A stretch of 64,000 nucleotides of DNA, from positions 5,284,001 to 5,348,000 of the forward strand of contig CATNEN010000024.1 in the NCBI GenBank assembly GCA_950097015.1, read 5' to 3'. Shown here one piece after another: positions 9,860 through 21,704 of the stretch (the stretch's first letter is position 1; every line of letters starts with the position of its first letter). The DNA comes from Macrostomum hystrix (taxonomy: Eukaryota; Platyhelminthes; Macrostomidae). The translations under genes and the position numbers were made by a program. The notes below the pieces were generated by a model. That model was not told the origin of the DNA and did not search any database. It saw nothing but the letters and a program-made list of their open reading frames with translations.

Positions 9860-10770
9860 AATAGTATTAGTGGATTGGGAAGTACATAGGCAGATTGAGA
9901 GGTAGATGGAGAGGTAGACGGGCAGATTTGAAGGTAGATTACTGGAGTCGAAGGTAGACAGGCGGATTGGGAGGTAGATTACTGGAATGGGAGGTAGACA
10001 GGCGGATTGGGAGGTAGATTACTGGATTGGGAGGTAGACAGGCGGAGTGGGAGGTAGATTAGTGGAATGGGAGGTAGATTAGTGGAATGGGAGGTAGACA
10101 GGCGGAGTGGGAGGTAGATTAGTGGAGTGGGAGGTCCGAGGTAGATTAGTGGAATGGGAAGTAGATTAGTGGAATGGGAGGTAGATTAGTGGAATGGGAG
10201 GTAGATTACTGGAGTGGGAGGTAGATTAGTGGAATGGGAGGTAGATTAGTGGAGTGGGGGGTAGATTAGTGGAGTGGGAGGTAGATTAGTGGAATGGGAG
10301 GTAGATTAGTGGAATGGGAGGTAGATTAGTGGAGTGGGAGGTATATTAGTGGAATGGGAGGTAGATTACTGGAATGGGAGGTAGATTAGTGGAGTGGGAG
10401 GTAGATTAGTGGAGTGGGGGCAGATTAGTGGAATGGGAGGTAGATTACTGGAATGGGAGGTATATTAGTGGAGTGGGAGGTAGATTAGTGGAGTGGGGGG
10501 CAGATTAGTGGAGTGGGGGGTATATTAGTGGAGTGGGGGGTAGACAGTTAGATTGGGAGGCAGATTAGTGGAATGGGAGGTATATTAGTGGAGTGGGGGG
10601 CAGATTAGTGGAGTGGGAGGTATATTAGTGGAGTGGGGGGTGGACAGTTAGATTGGGAGGCAGATTAGTGGAATGGGGGGTAGTCTAGTCGAGTGGGAGG
10701 TAGATAAGTGGGTTGGGAGGTAGACGTGTAGATTGGGAGGTAGACGTGTAGATTGGGAGGTAGATAGAGT
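9860..10770. repeat. 20-bp minisatellite, about 45 units
   Basis: Tandem units of about 20 bp, typically GTAGATTAGTGGAATGGGAG, with variants (ACTGG, GAGTGGG, GACAGGCGG). The edges are degenerate and the centre homogeneous. One strand is strongly purine-rich. Confidence 0.92.
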
Positions 10771-11440
10771 CAGAATAGCAATGTGTGTATAAAAAATGAC
10801 AATTATATTTGAAGGCAGGGACATCCGCTGAACTAGTACCCGCCAGAATCTCAGATATGATAGCAGTGTGTCGCGATATTCTCCAAGCCAAAAACTGATG
10901 TATTTTTAAATTCTGCGAGTCTTATTTCATAGGAAAACTAGGAGAAACAACTGTTGATAGTGGGAATTGCGGATGGCTGGCAATAGCGAATGGGTTTTAG
11001 AAATTGGCGGGCAATGGGACAAGCATAAAAAATCACTGATCGTTGGGCGATTAAATGACACGGTCCAAATTGGAAACGAAAAACACACAAAACAGAAAAT
11101 AAAAACTAAATGGTTTTTAGATCTGAAAAATGGTTGATAGAAACAAAATAGGGCGGCTAGGCTACGTCTCTAGTAGAGCAGCTCAGCAAATAATTGATAA
11201 GAGAGAGCTAAAATTTAAAGCGAGAAGTACTTTCAAGAAGACGAAGTCAGTAGAATGTAGACAACAATCAGATTAGACAGACCGGATAACTTTGGTGAGC
11301 AGCTTGCAGACTTTTAACTCTGCCGATTTTATAGTCCATTTGTGCCGCATTACTGCTAGTAATATATAAAGCATGTGCCGCTTCCACAGTTGCCATGACA
11401 ATCAGCTTTTTAAGCTGAATTTTGAGCACAGCTTTAATAA
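10771..11440. other. Intergenic, nothing recognised
   Basis: No coding exon, RNA gene or known repeat is apparent between the 20-bp and 32-bp arrays. Confidence 0.3.
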
Positions 11441-11448
11441 TCAATAAA

Positions 11449-11870
11449 CAGACCTACCAAAGCTCTGTAGGGTGTAATAAACAGCCTACCAAAGCTCTGT
11501 AGGGTGTAATAAACAGCCTACCAAAGCTCTGTAGGGTGTAATAAACAGCCTACCAAAGCTCTGTAGGGTGTAATAAACAGACCTACCAAAGCTCTGTAGG
11601 GTGTAATAAACAGCCTACCAAAGCTCTGTAGGGTGTAATAAACAGCCTACCAAAGCTCTGTAGGGTGTAATAAACAGCCTACCAAAGCTCTGTAGGGTGT
11701 AATAAACAGCCTACCAAAGCTCTGTAGGGTGTAATAAACAGCCTACCAAAGCTCTGTAGGGTGTAATAAACAGCCTACCAAAGCTCTGTAGGGTGTAATA
11801 AACAGACCTACCAAAGCTCTGTTGGGTGTAATAACCCGCCTAGCAAAGCACTGTTGGGTGTAATAACCGA
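11449..11870. repeat. 32-bp minisatellite, about 13 units
   Basis: Units contain CCTACCAAAGCTCTGTAGGG followed by TGTAATAAACAG. Some carry one extra A. The last two units have diverged (TTGGGTGTAATAACC). The array is otherwise almost perfect, indicating recent amplification. Confidence 0.93.
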
Positions 11871-12388
11871 CCTATCAAAATCCAGTTTACAAAGAACTTA
11901 ACAAAACAATTTTTAGTAAGATAAGTATAGTTAATATCATTAAAAAAAGAAAAAAATATGCATTCTAGACTACTTTTTAGCAGTAGTTTAGTGAGGAAAA
12001 AAACAACAATCAAACAATGAAATAATGACATGGCTGGGTTTGTGCATTCTGTGGTAATCCAGCTTTGTGCACTAATTAAAAAGATTTTGTTAAACAAATC
12101 GGAATAGAACTAGGAGACGCGCGCGAGTTTCTTAGGTCGCGCAGTCGGTGTTTTCGATGGAAAATTAGCGATAAAAAATCAGATATACAGATTCATAATT
12201 TCAATAATTATCTAGATAGCAAAAGTGGAACAGAATTCAATAATCCTCAGAGAAACTGACACTCAGGCGTAGCTCAGCAAGGTCAAAGCGGAGCTGAAAA
12301 TCCGGTGAAAATCATTCCGTATTCAAGCCGCAGACTCGAGTGACCCGCCCGGATGCGCAACCGCTTCTAACAAACTGCGACTCTCCGC
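11871..12388. other. 3' flank of the MBOAT gene
   Basis: AT-rich up to about 12110, then becoming GC-rich toward the last MBOAT exon. No separate gene is seen. Confidence 0.3.
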
Positions 12389-15300
12389 TCACTGAGCCTC
12401 CGCGCGCCGCGACTCGGGAGCCGACCTGCGCGACGAGCCCGGCCGCAGCACAGCGAACCCGGCGTACATCACAGCTGCAACCACGTGCACGACTAGGTAC
12501 ATGGACCTGCACAGGTTTCGAAGGCAGTGCGCTCATTGCGGGGACTGTTCTTTGGTTCGATGTCTGATTTTAAAAGCATGTACCCAGAAACAGATTGCCT
12601 TCACCGCCTAACCCTTGCCCCAACGTCTCTCTCCGCCTAACCCTTGCCCCAACACCTCTCTCCGCCTAACCCTTGCCCCAACACCTCTCTCCGCCTAACC
12701 CTTGCCCCAACACCTCTCTCCGCCTAACCCTTGCCCCAACACCTCTCTCCGCCTAACCCTTGCCCCAACACCTCTCTCCGCCTAACCCTTGCCCCAACAC
12801 CTCTCTCCGCCTAACCCTTGCCCCAACACCTCTCTCCGCCTAACCCTTGCCCCAACACCTCTCTCCGCCTAACCCTTGCCCCAACACCATTCTCAACACC
12901 TCACATTGAAGATACTTAAATTAACTGCAAGACCTTAAATACTCCTTACCACCAAAACCTTAGACCCTTTGATAACTCCAGTAAAGCAAAGGCTCCGGCC
13001 CCGTAGTTAAGCGTTGTAATGGACGCCACTCCGGTTATAATATCGTAGCCAATCCTAGTTGCTTCCGTACTCTGAAAGTGTGGCCTCAGATGTCGGCGCG
13101 CCTGTAAATTGTGAAAAAAACCAGTGTCACATAAATCACATTGAAATCTTTGAAAAATGTGTAACACGTGTCAAAAACACACCAGCCGGGCAACAGTGGT
13201 GAAGAATGCCACAGAAATGAACAGTAGATAGTAGCCAGGATAGAAGCCGTGCCAGGCAGCCGAGGCGACAAACACAGCCAGGGTGGCGTGCCTGCTTGGC
13301 ACCCGTTCGTAGACGCACTCTCGCAGCCAGTGCACAGTGCTGATGTTCCAATTGTCTATGGCCATTTTCATTGACGTGGACAACTGCGAATGCGAAGGAT
13401 TTGAAGCTGTTGCATTAACAAGTCATACTAGCCTATGCATTCGATCACAATGCAATGTTACCTCAACTCCGGTGAATTCAAAGTTCTGCACTGTCTTATA
13501 CTCCGGTTTGCCTGTATTCTTGTTAATACCGGTGAAGCCGCAGCCAGAGGCTAGGTAGGACAGCTCGCCTGCCAATTAGCGAGAATAGGGAATTATCAAT
13601 CTAGTCAACAGTAAGACGTTAGAAGAAACGCTTGCTTTTAGATAATTAGGATGATTAGGAACATCCTAGATAATTAGGAACACCCATTTGATGAGGGCGA
13701 GTGGCAGATTGGTCAACGCGTTTGCCTCTCGCATTAAGGTCCCAGAGCTCGATTCCGCGGCGATGCCATATTCATTTGGGGCGCAGCCACGGAGAGAAGG
13801 CTTGGGGGCTTGTCGTGCAATTTACGCCGTACAGGGCCAACCTCCAAGGCACAGTGACAGTGTACACTGCCTGACGATGAAAAAGTCAGTGCAGATGTAC
13901 ACACCTGTGTGATGTTGTGCTCAGGACTCAGCGGAATAGGCAGAATTGCCTCCTCGCTGGCTGCTGGTCGACTGTCTAAATGATGAGGCAGTAACCGTGC
14001 CCATCCTGCAAATATGACTCGTATTATTATTAAAACGCACATTTAGACTCACCCAGACTCCAGGCAAAGTAATAGCGCTGCCTAATAACAAAACAGGCCA
14101 ATGTCAGGTAGAACCATTTGCTAATAAATGAGTAGGATTGAAAGCCGTCCTCTGCAAGTTGTTGAGTTTGTATCAAATCAGGATATAAAAAGGTTGAAAA
14201 TTTCAATTATTTCTAACTTAACGCGATTATTCTCACCAGCTAAAAATTCTAGCGGAAAGATTGGCTGCATAGTCAGTGTGACCATTGCGAAGAACACGGT
14301 CCACTTGGCTACCGTTAGCATGCGACCGGTGCCGTGCAGATAGTGCTCGCGCTGCTCTCTCTGAAATATGTATTTACGACAACAACAACAATAATAATAA
14401 TAGTAATCATAATAATAACAAGTGCACGCCAACAAAGGTTGGCGTGACCACATTCGATTCCACGGCGAGACCACTTTCACTTGGTACGCAGCCGCGGAGA
14501 GAAGGCTTGGGGGCTTGTCGTGCAATTTACGCCGTACAGGGCCAACCTCCAAGGCACAGTGAGAGTGTACACTGCCTGACGATGATAAAGTCAGGGCAGA
14601 TGTACACACCTGTGTGAGCGTATGCCTGCGTACAGTATCTGTGTGCGTGTGTGCTCAGGAGTCAGCGAAATGGGCAGAATTGCCTCCTCGCTAGCTGCGG
14701 GTCTAGTGTCACCAAATGATGTGCCATTGCCCGCAGCCCTCCAGCAATTACTATTATTCTTATCATATTACGAAGCAAAAAAACTTAAAAAACAAAGTGT
14801 AAGAGAAAAAAGTAATCGCAGGGAAAACTAAGCCAGAAGGAAAATAATTGCAGATATATTTTGAAGCATTTACACTACTTGCGTTCATTGATGCAATCTT
14901 GTGCAATCTTTTCTCATAAGTGAGAGTTTACACTTTATTAAATGAGGCATTCGGTTAAAAACACACGCAATAACACTTGCCGTCAGTTCCGCCGGAATAG
15001 GCATTGTGCCGTCCATGTAGTTCTTGAAGTCGACAAAGAATACAAATGGCCCAACTAGGATGCCTTGAAAGTGTAGCAGGTAGGTGTAGTACTGCAGCAG
15101 GCTGGGAAAATCTCTGCAATGGAATAGACGAAGCTAAATATACTACTGATGGTACACAATAAAGAAAATAACTAGACTTGACCTAATAAAATTGACAAAA
15201 TCAGACCTGACAAAATGCATTTGCTGCCTCTCCGTCAACTGTACTTTGGCTTTCCCGCCTCCAATGTCCGTCTTGGCCTCTCTGTTCTTCTCTTCTTGTT

Positions 15301-17190
15301 GATCGTCATTCAGCAGTTTAGCTGACTTCTCGACTGCTGTCACGACTGTACCGTCGTAGATATTGAAGGCCAGGGTAGACAAACGCTGAGTGGAAATCAT
15401 CAGTGGCCTACAGAAAGCACATCATTTATTGATTGATAAAGCTAGTAAATTTAGATTGCACTTTATTCAATAAAGTCTAATTACCCAGTAATGTCCAGTG
15501 TGTAGCCGCCATAATCATAGTACTGACGCATTAGGTGACACACTGACAGGTAGACAATTGCAAATATACAGGCTAGGAATCTGGCATACCGTTTATCAGC
15601 AAACATCATAATTAGCAGACAGAAGGTGCCCTGAATCAGTAGGTGCAGTATCTGACTGAAAGCAAATATTAAATTGGAACGCAATCTTGTTAGAATGAGT
15701 AAGTAATATCCTCTAAAACAAATGTACATAATTCTGCATGAATAACTGTATTCTTACTATTACCCAACAGAACAGTGATTCCTAAACAAAAAAGCATACG
15801 AGTCAAATCGGGTGAGTAGCAAAGCTGTTGGCGAGTTTGCCTTTTGCACCCACGACCCTTGTATTATCTACTGTTTGATTAATTTTAGATGCAGTCATGT
15901 AGAGATGGCTTGTAAGGGCCAACCTCCAAGGCCCAGTGAGAGTGTACACTGCCTGACAACTAAAAAGTCGCTTGTTTCAGTGGCTGCAAGGTCTGTCACC
16001 AAATAATAGTGCCAGTACACAGATCCCTCATGCAATAATTTTTATTCTTACAATATGCAATACTCACTGTCCAAAGCAGAATAGACAAAGCAGGGTGCCA
16101 ACAACAAGGGAGACAACATATCTGATGGTGTTAGAGCTTCCAGCTGTGGCTGGAAAGTACTTTTGAAAAGGCCGGCCAAATCCAATTGCAATTAGTTGAC
16201 AGACAATGAAGTTCAACTAAAATTTGTTTTAGTATAGAATAGCTGACAGTTAAATTAGAATTTTCATTCCATGTTTCATAGCTATTAAATATAGCATATT
16301 TCTTAGCTGTTGAGCATAAAAGCCTAAGAAAGCTTTTTAATGCCTTAACTTAAGCAATAGCACTTTTGCCATAGCTAATCTTGTGCTTATAAAGCTTGAA
16401 GTAAACTTTTTTTCATAAATAAAAAGTTGATTTTTACTAGCTAGTGTATATTTAAAATGCTTTTGATGGAAATATTTTAAAATGCTTTTAAAATGATAGT
16501 ATATCTATAAAATGTAAATTTATTTTATTGCCATACAATTGACTGAGTACCAATATCTATGTAGTTATCTATGTAGCTATGTAGTTATAGGCCCTTTAAG
16601 TTTTATATCTACTCTTTAGTTTATAAGTAAAAAGTTTCACTATGTCTATAGGCCTAGTTAATTTATAAATATGAAGTCTGTATCTATTGTCTGTTAGCAA
16701 ATGAGATGGTGGTAGACAAAGAGACTGGACCCCCAAAATACTAAATTCACTGATTGATTTGATTTTACAGTTGATTATTTACTTTTTGCTAGTTGCTTCT
16801 ATGGATTGATAGCTATAATAACCCATTGTATCGATGACAAAGGTTCTCAGAAAACTTGTTTTTATGTTGATTACACTAAAAGGCACAAAATTAGTTTTTA
16901 TTTTATATTATATTTTTATATACTTATAATATCTCCCTTAGGAGAGAATAGATAATCATTTAGAAAGTGCATTCAATTCTAGAAAGTAAAATGTACATTT
17001 TATATACTAGAGCGAAATTTAAAAACAAAAAAGCATAGGCCTAGCCATAGGAATGGTTACTTGCGTGTAAGGCAATGGGCCAAAGTTTTTTGATGCTGCA
17101 ACGACTGTAGTGTCTTACCTTGTCCACAGTGAGTCCAGTAAATGGAACCAAGGGTGACAAAAGATAACTTCCTGAATAGAAGTCAGACAT
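12389..17190 (-). CDS. MBOAT-family lysophospholipid acyltransferase (MBOAT1/2-like)
   Basis: Eleven minus-strand exons join in phase: 17119-17190, 16068-16216, 15485-15655, 15207-15407, 14981-15113, 14237-14360, 14053-14151, 13462-13568, 13183-13383, 12950-13101 and 12389-12506, giving 508 aa. The start context is MSDFYSGSYLL. Family marks, in order: FGRPFQKYF (about 40-50), YDYGGYTLDITGPLMISTQR (about 125), a GILVGPF block, RYYFAWSLG, DNWN (Asn about 363) and SAAWHGFYPGYY (His about 397, the conserved MBOAT histidine). The protein is hydrophobic with many membrane segments, as expected for an ER enzyme transferring acyl chains from acyl-CoA to lysophospholipids. The last exon was found because the donor GTAAGG at 12949 extends the tryptophan-rich end into SMYLVVHVVAAVMYAGF, a final membrane helix. 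Exon 5 uses a GC donor (GCAAGT at 14980). Introns hold SINE copies and a 29-bp array. Substrate preference cannot be told from sequence. Confidence 0.88.
12596..12892. repeat. 29-bp minisatellite, about 10 units
   Basis: Nearly identical units containing CGCCTAACCCTTGCCCCAAC followed by ACCTCTCTC. The array sits in the last intron of the MBOAT gene (12507-12949) and makes up about two thirds of it. Confidence 0.94.
13700..14033 (+). mobile_element. SINE family A, copy 2
   Basis: Near full length. The head is GTGGCAGATTGGTCAACGCG with GAGCTCGATTCCGCGG; the shared body includes GGGCCAACCTCCAAGGCACA and the tail is ATTATTATTAA. It is inserted in an MBOAT intron, antisense to the gene. Confidence 0.82.
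14440..14765 (+). mobile_element. SINE family A, copy 3
   Basis: The 5' tRNA part is shortened or rearranged (CATTCGATTCCACGGCG is kept), and the body is full, with a TTACTATTATTCTTATC tail. It is preceded by an (AAT/AAC)-rich microsatellite at about 14378-14425. It lies in an MBOAT intron. Confidence 0.78.
15905..16051 (+). mobile_element. SINE family A, copy 4, internally deleted
   Basis: It keeps GGGCCAACCTCCAAGGCCCA, GAGTGTACACTGCCTGAC, a GTCACCAAATAATAGTGCCA segment and a TTTTTATTCTTAC tail, but lacks the tRNA head and the middle. It lies in an MBOAT intron. Confidence 0.65.
16217..17118 (-). other. First intron of the MBOAT gene
   Basis: About 900 bp of AT-rich intron with no repeat family recognised, apart from short ATCTATGTAGTTAT duplications near 16555-16590. 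Confidence 0.4.
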
Positions 17191-17699
17191 TGTTTTTTTA
17201 TTTGCGTCTGGCCTATACAGTAAGATTAAGTTATGTTAGCTAATAATACTTAGCAGACTGCTGGTCATCACAATACGAAAGTATACTTAAATAGCCGACA
17301 CGACAAAGCAGTTAAATTAAATCAATTACTTTCGTAGAAATCTCGAATAACAGTATATCACTATTTCTTATTGTTACGTTTAGAATAAAACGTTTTAAAT
17401 AGATACGCTGCTTCATATTTTATTAGTGGGTGCCCGGTACTAAGTGATTTCTTTAACATGGCGATTGAAAACGTATTAATTTCCCGATTGACATTCACAT
17501 TCACATTCACATTCAAACAAGAGTATTGTAACTTAAAAAATAACCATTCAATTACAGCGAAACTTACAAGATCTTCTGATGCAACTAAGATAACGTTCCA
17601 AAATAAATATAATTTATTTTTGTCAATGCATAAAAGAATTACACAGCTTTGAAGTTTGTTCCTATCTCCGCAGTGTATATTCTTGTACTTTCAAAAAGT

Positions 17700-19575
17700 A
17701 ACTTCTACTGCATCAATCGCAATGAAAATTTACAAAACCTCTGATGCAATCGAGTTGATTGGATGTGTAAAATTTCAGACTGATTCATGAAAGCGTCTGC
17801 GGGTTATTCAATGTTAAAGTGTGTTCGTATCTCCGTAGTGTATTTTTGGGAGCCAGCTTGACATTCGCAGGCAGACACTTCTACTGCATCAATCGCAATG
17901 AAAATTTACAAAACCTCTGATGCAATCGAGTTGATTGGATGTGTAAAATTTCAGGCTGATTCATGAAAGCGTCTGCGGGTTATTCAATGTTAAAGTGTGT
18001 TCGTATCTCCGTAGTGTATTTTTGGGAGCCAGCTTGACATTCGCAGGCAGACACTTCTACTGCCTCAATCGCAATGAAAATTTACAAAACCTCTGATGCA
18101 ATCGAGTTGATTGGATGTGTAAAATTTCAGGCTGATTCATGAAAGCGTCTGCGGGTTATTCAATGTTAAAGTGTGTTTCGTATCTCCGTAGTGTATTTTT
18201 GGGAGCCAGCTTGACATTCGCAGGCAGACACTTCTACTGCATCAATCGCAATGAAAATTTACAAAACCTCTGATGCAATCGAGTTGATTGGATGTGTAAA
18301 ATTTCAGGCTGATTCATGAAAGCGTCTGCGGGTTATTCAATGTTAAAGTGTGTTCGTATCTCCGTAGTGTATTTTTGGGAGCCAGCTTGACATTCGCAGG
18401 CAGACACTTCTACTGCCTCAATCGCAATGAAAATTTACAAAACCTCTGATGCAATCGAGTTGATTGGATGTGTAAAATTTCAGACTGATTCATGAAAGCG
18501 TCTGCGGGTTATTCAATGTTAAAGTGTGTTCGTATCTCCGTAGTGTATTTTTGGGAGCCAGCTTGACATTCGCAGGCAGACACTTCTACTGCCTCAATCG
18601 CAATGAAAATTTACAAAACCTCTGATGCAATCGAGTTGATTGGATGTGTAAAATTTCAGACTGATTCATGAAAGCGTCTGCGGGTTATTCAATGTTAAAG
18701 TGTGTTCGTATCTCCGTAGTGTATTTTTGGGAGCCAGCTTGACATTCGCAGGCAGACACTTCTACTGCCTCAATCGCAATGAAAATTTACAAAACCTCTG
18801 ATGCAATCGAGTTGATTGGATGTGTAAAATTTCAGACTGATTCATGAAAGCGTCTGCGGGTTATTCAATGTTAAAGTGTGTTTCGTATCTCCGTAGTGTA
18901 TTTTTGGGAGCCAGCTTGACATTCGCAGGCAGACACTTCTACTGCCTCAATCGCAATGAAAATTTACAAAACCTCTGATGCAATCGAGTTGATTGGATGT
19001 GTAAAATTTCAGACTGATTCATGAAAGCGTCTGCGGGTTATTCAATGTTAAAGTGTGTTCGTATCTCCGTAGTGTATTTTTGGGAGCCAGCTTGACATTC
19101 GCAGGCAGACACTTCTACTGCATCAATCGCAATGAAAATTTACAAAACCTCTGATGCAATCGAGTTGATTGAATGTGTAAAATTTCAGACTGATTCATGA
19201 AAGCGTCTGCGGGTTATTCAATGTTAAAGTGTGTTCGTATCTCCGTAGTGTATTTTTGGGAGCCAGCTTGACATTCGCAGGCAGACACTTCTACTGCATC
19301 AATCGCAATGAAAATTTACAAAACCTCTGATGCAATCGAGTTGATTGGATGTGTAAAATTTCAGACTGATTCATGAAAGCGTCTGCGGGTTATTCAATGT
19401 TAAAGTGTGTTTCGTATCTCCGTAGTGTATTTTTGGGAGCCAGCTTGACATTCGCAGGCAGACACTTCTACTGCATCAATCGCAATGAAAATTTACAAAA
19501 CCTCTGATGCAATCGAGTTGATTGGATGTGTAAAATTTCAGACTGATTCATGAAAAGCGTCTGCGGGTTATTCAA
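17700..19575 (+). repeat. 176-bp satellite array, left arm, 11 units
   Basis: Units start CTACTGCATCAATCGCAATG (17705, 17881, 18057, 18234, 18410, 18586, 18762, 18939, 19115, 19291, 19468) with a period of 176-177 bp. They are almost identical; differences are CATCAA/CCTCAA, TCAGACT/TCAGGCT and GTTCG/GTTTCG. The first unit is joined to the outer arm sequence. Confidence 0.95.
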
Positions 19576-19577
19576 TA

Positions 19578-20295
19578 TGTTGTGATTTAATAGTTTCTAT
19601 GTACTGTATTTAATAGTTTCTATGTACTGTATTTTTCGGTGCACTTTCACAGTCGCGTTGCACTTTGAGTCGCCCCCCTGCCCCTTTCTTGCTCTGCGCC
19701 TGCCTGCCTATCAATTTCTCTCACCCCTGGCGTCTGATTGGTTGAGCTAAGACGTTGCGTACCCCCGGTTATTGTCATCTTCCGTTCCTGCCCTCTCATT
19801 GGTTCGCGGCTCGCCCAGTTGTCTTATTGACCCTGCGTGATTGGCGAGGCTGCGACTGGTTCTCTCTCTTACTTTCTCTTACTTTCTCTCTCTACCCTGC
19901 AGCTTAGCCGTGATCGGGTATTACCCTGCTCACCCTGGGTGAGCAGGTCTTATTTATTGGCGTGCGCGCGCTCGTCCCCCTCGGACGTGACTGTTTTGTT
20001 TTGTTGAGCACCCCAACCACCGCCTACCAGACAAAATACATCAACTCAGCCAGCTCTCCCGAGCGCAAACCCGCACTGCAAGCCTACGTAAGTGTCGTCT
20101 GCCTCTGTCTTTTCGGGTTCAGTCACTAGGACTTTGTCGCCAGGGCCTGTGCATTCGTTGCGACCTTGGTTGCCGGCTTACTGCCTGTGCGTCTAGTGCG
20201 ACAGTAGGCCGACACATAGTAGGACGGAAGTGCTGAACCTCCCTGCTCGTCCTGAGCGAGAGGCGAAGCCGGCTGGCCCGTCTCGGGACACAACA
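19578..20295 (+). mobile_element. 5' long terminal repeat of an LTR retrotransposon
   Basis: It begins TGTTGTG and ends CACAACA, a perfect 7-bp inverted pair with TG...CA ends, 718 bp long. A primer-binding site follows one base later. No 3' LTR is present in the window, so the call rests on the termini plus the primer-binding site and gag order. A hairpin CCTGCTCACC/GGTGAGCAGG lies at about 19926-19948. Confidence 0.72.
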
Positions 20296-20296
20296 T

Positions 20297-20314
20297 TGGT
20301 GTCGTGACCAGGAT
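20297..20314 (+). other. Primer-binding site of the LTR retrotransposon
   Basis: TGGTGTCGTGACCAGGAT starts one base after the LTR. It begins TGG, complementary to a tRNA 3' CCA end. The primer tRNA was not identified. Confidence 0.6.
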
Positions 20315-20458
20315 AGTTCGTGCCTGTTAGGATCCTCGACCCCATGTGTTAATTAGCTTAGGGATTCTGTTCAGGAGGGTTGTTTTCTAGGACTTTTGCC
20401 AGTGCTTTGTTGTTGCCGTGATATTTTTATCTTGTGATTCGAGGATTTTGTTGTCGTC

Positions 20459-21637
20459 ATGGGAGACGAAGGAGTGAATCGCCTCGTGGAGCTGATGACT
20501 GCGTCGGTGCGTCGGACCTTGCAGCAGGAGATAAATGCAGCGCAGAATGTCCAGAGGCCAGCGAAGCCGCCGAAGTATTCTAGTGGAGACAACTTTCGCC
20601 TGTGGTTGCAGAAGTTCAACGCTTATTGTGATGCTGCGCAGATTGCGGAGGCCGCTCGAAGGCCGCACCTGCTTAGCTTCTTGGATTTGAATACAGCATT
20701 TGCAGCGGTGGAGAATCTACAGCTGGATGAGGATCTGGAATATCAGGAGTTTACGGACGCTCTGTTGGAAAGGTTTCAGCAGCACCGCACGACTGAAGAT
20801 TACCGGATGGAGCTGGAGTCACGAGTGCAGAAGGAGGGCGAGACCTACGAGGCATACGCCGATGCACTGCTGGAGCTGGCGAGGAATGCCTACCCTGAAG
20901 ACGAGCTGCCCGCTGAGATTGTCAACAGTTTTGCAAGGGACAGATTCAAGAAGGGCATTAAGGCTACTGAGAGCGTCAAGGAGTACGTGATCCTTCAACA
21001 GCCTGCTACTCTCGCTGAGGCTGTGCGTTGCGTTCGACGAAAGGAGGCAGCTACTCTAGCCGCCAAGACGTCAGGCTCGGACCAGACCTCCAGGAAGACG
21101 ACATCAGGTGTGGCTGCCGTGGACACCAGAGCCGCCAGTTCAGAAGGTTTTGGAGCGCTTCAGCAGCGGATCCGTGAGCTGGAAGACCAACTGAAGCGGC
21201 TGAGCCAGACGCCGCCTCCTCGACAGTCTGCTGCACCGTCGCCTGCTGGGTCTGCGCGTCCGCGCGGCCCGGGGCCCGGGTTGCTAGGAGACAGGGGGGC
21301 CTGCGCGTACGCCGCGACCCCTAGTCGTCTAGCAGAGCAACAGCAGAGGCAGCATGGTGCTTGCTTTCAGTGCGGAGATGTCGGCCACCTAGCGCGTGAG
21401 TGTCCTAGTCGCGTCGGAAGGATGCAGCAACCGCCACCGAGCACAGCAGCGATGACTGTTGGTCCAAGGCGTAGCTACGCGTGCAACCAGCCAGGTCATC
21501 TGGCCAAGAATTGTCGGTTGGGAAACTTCAGCAGGGCGAAAACTGATTTATTCGTTCAAAAATACTACAATAAGACACTTAAACAACTTAACACTAAAAA
21601 ATTCTCATTAAATCACACAGCCCCTCTTTTACTGTAA
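20459..21637 (+). CDS. Retrotransposon Gag (truncated LTR element)
   Basis: A 392-codon frame from the ATG at 20459. The N-terminal capsid-like part has FRLWLQKFNAY (about 50-60) and a retrotransposon Gag pattern through YQEFTDALLERF and EAYADALLELAR. A glutamine- and proline-rich linker follows, then a CCHC zinc knuckle (CFQCGDVGHLAREC, about 299-312). A second knuckle (ACNQPGHLAKNC) has lost its first cysteine to serine. After about codon 360 the sequence turns AT-rich and unrelated, so the frame's end is not native. No protease or polymerase follows, so the copy is a defective 5' fragment; it probably belongs to the Ty3/gypsy (Metaviridae) group, though without pol the clade cannot be set. 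Confidence 0.78.
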   Translation: MGDEGVNRLVELMTASVRRTLQQEINAAQNVQRPAKPPKYSSGDNFRLWLQKFNAYCDAAQIAEAARRPHLLSFLDLNTAFAAVENLQLDEDLEYQEFTDALLERFQQHRTTEDYRMELESRVQKEGETYEAYADALLELARNAYPEDELPAEIVNSFARDRFKKGIKATESVKEYVILQQPATLAEAVRCVRRKEAATLAAKTSGSDQTSRKTTSGVAAVDTRAASSEGFGALQQRIRELEDQLKRLSQTPPPRQSAAPSPAGSARPRGPGPGLLGDRGACAYAATPSRLAEQQQRQHGACFQCGDVGHLARECPSRVGRMQQPPPSTAAMTVGPRRSYACNQPGHLAKNCRLGNFSRAKTDLFVQKYYNKTLKQLNTKKFSLNHTAPLLL

Positions 21638-21704
21638 AAAAACTACACAGGCTGATTTATAAGCCCGCGAAGATCAATTGCCTTGAATTCATTGCGAGCT
21701 GATG

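Noticed and set aside
12946-12948. Stop codon as the end of the MBOAT protein
   Set aside because: It would lose the last membrane helix. A consensus donor GTAAGG overlaps it, and an in-phase exon at 12389-12506 supplies the expected C-terminus.
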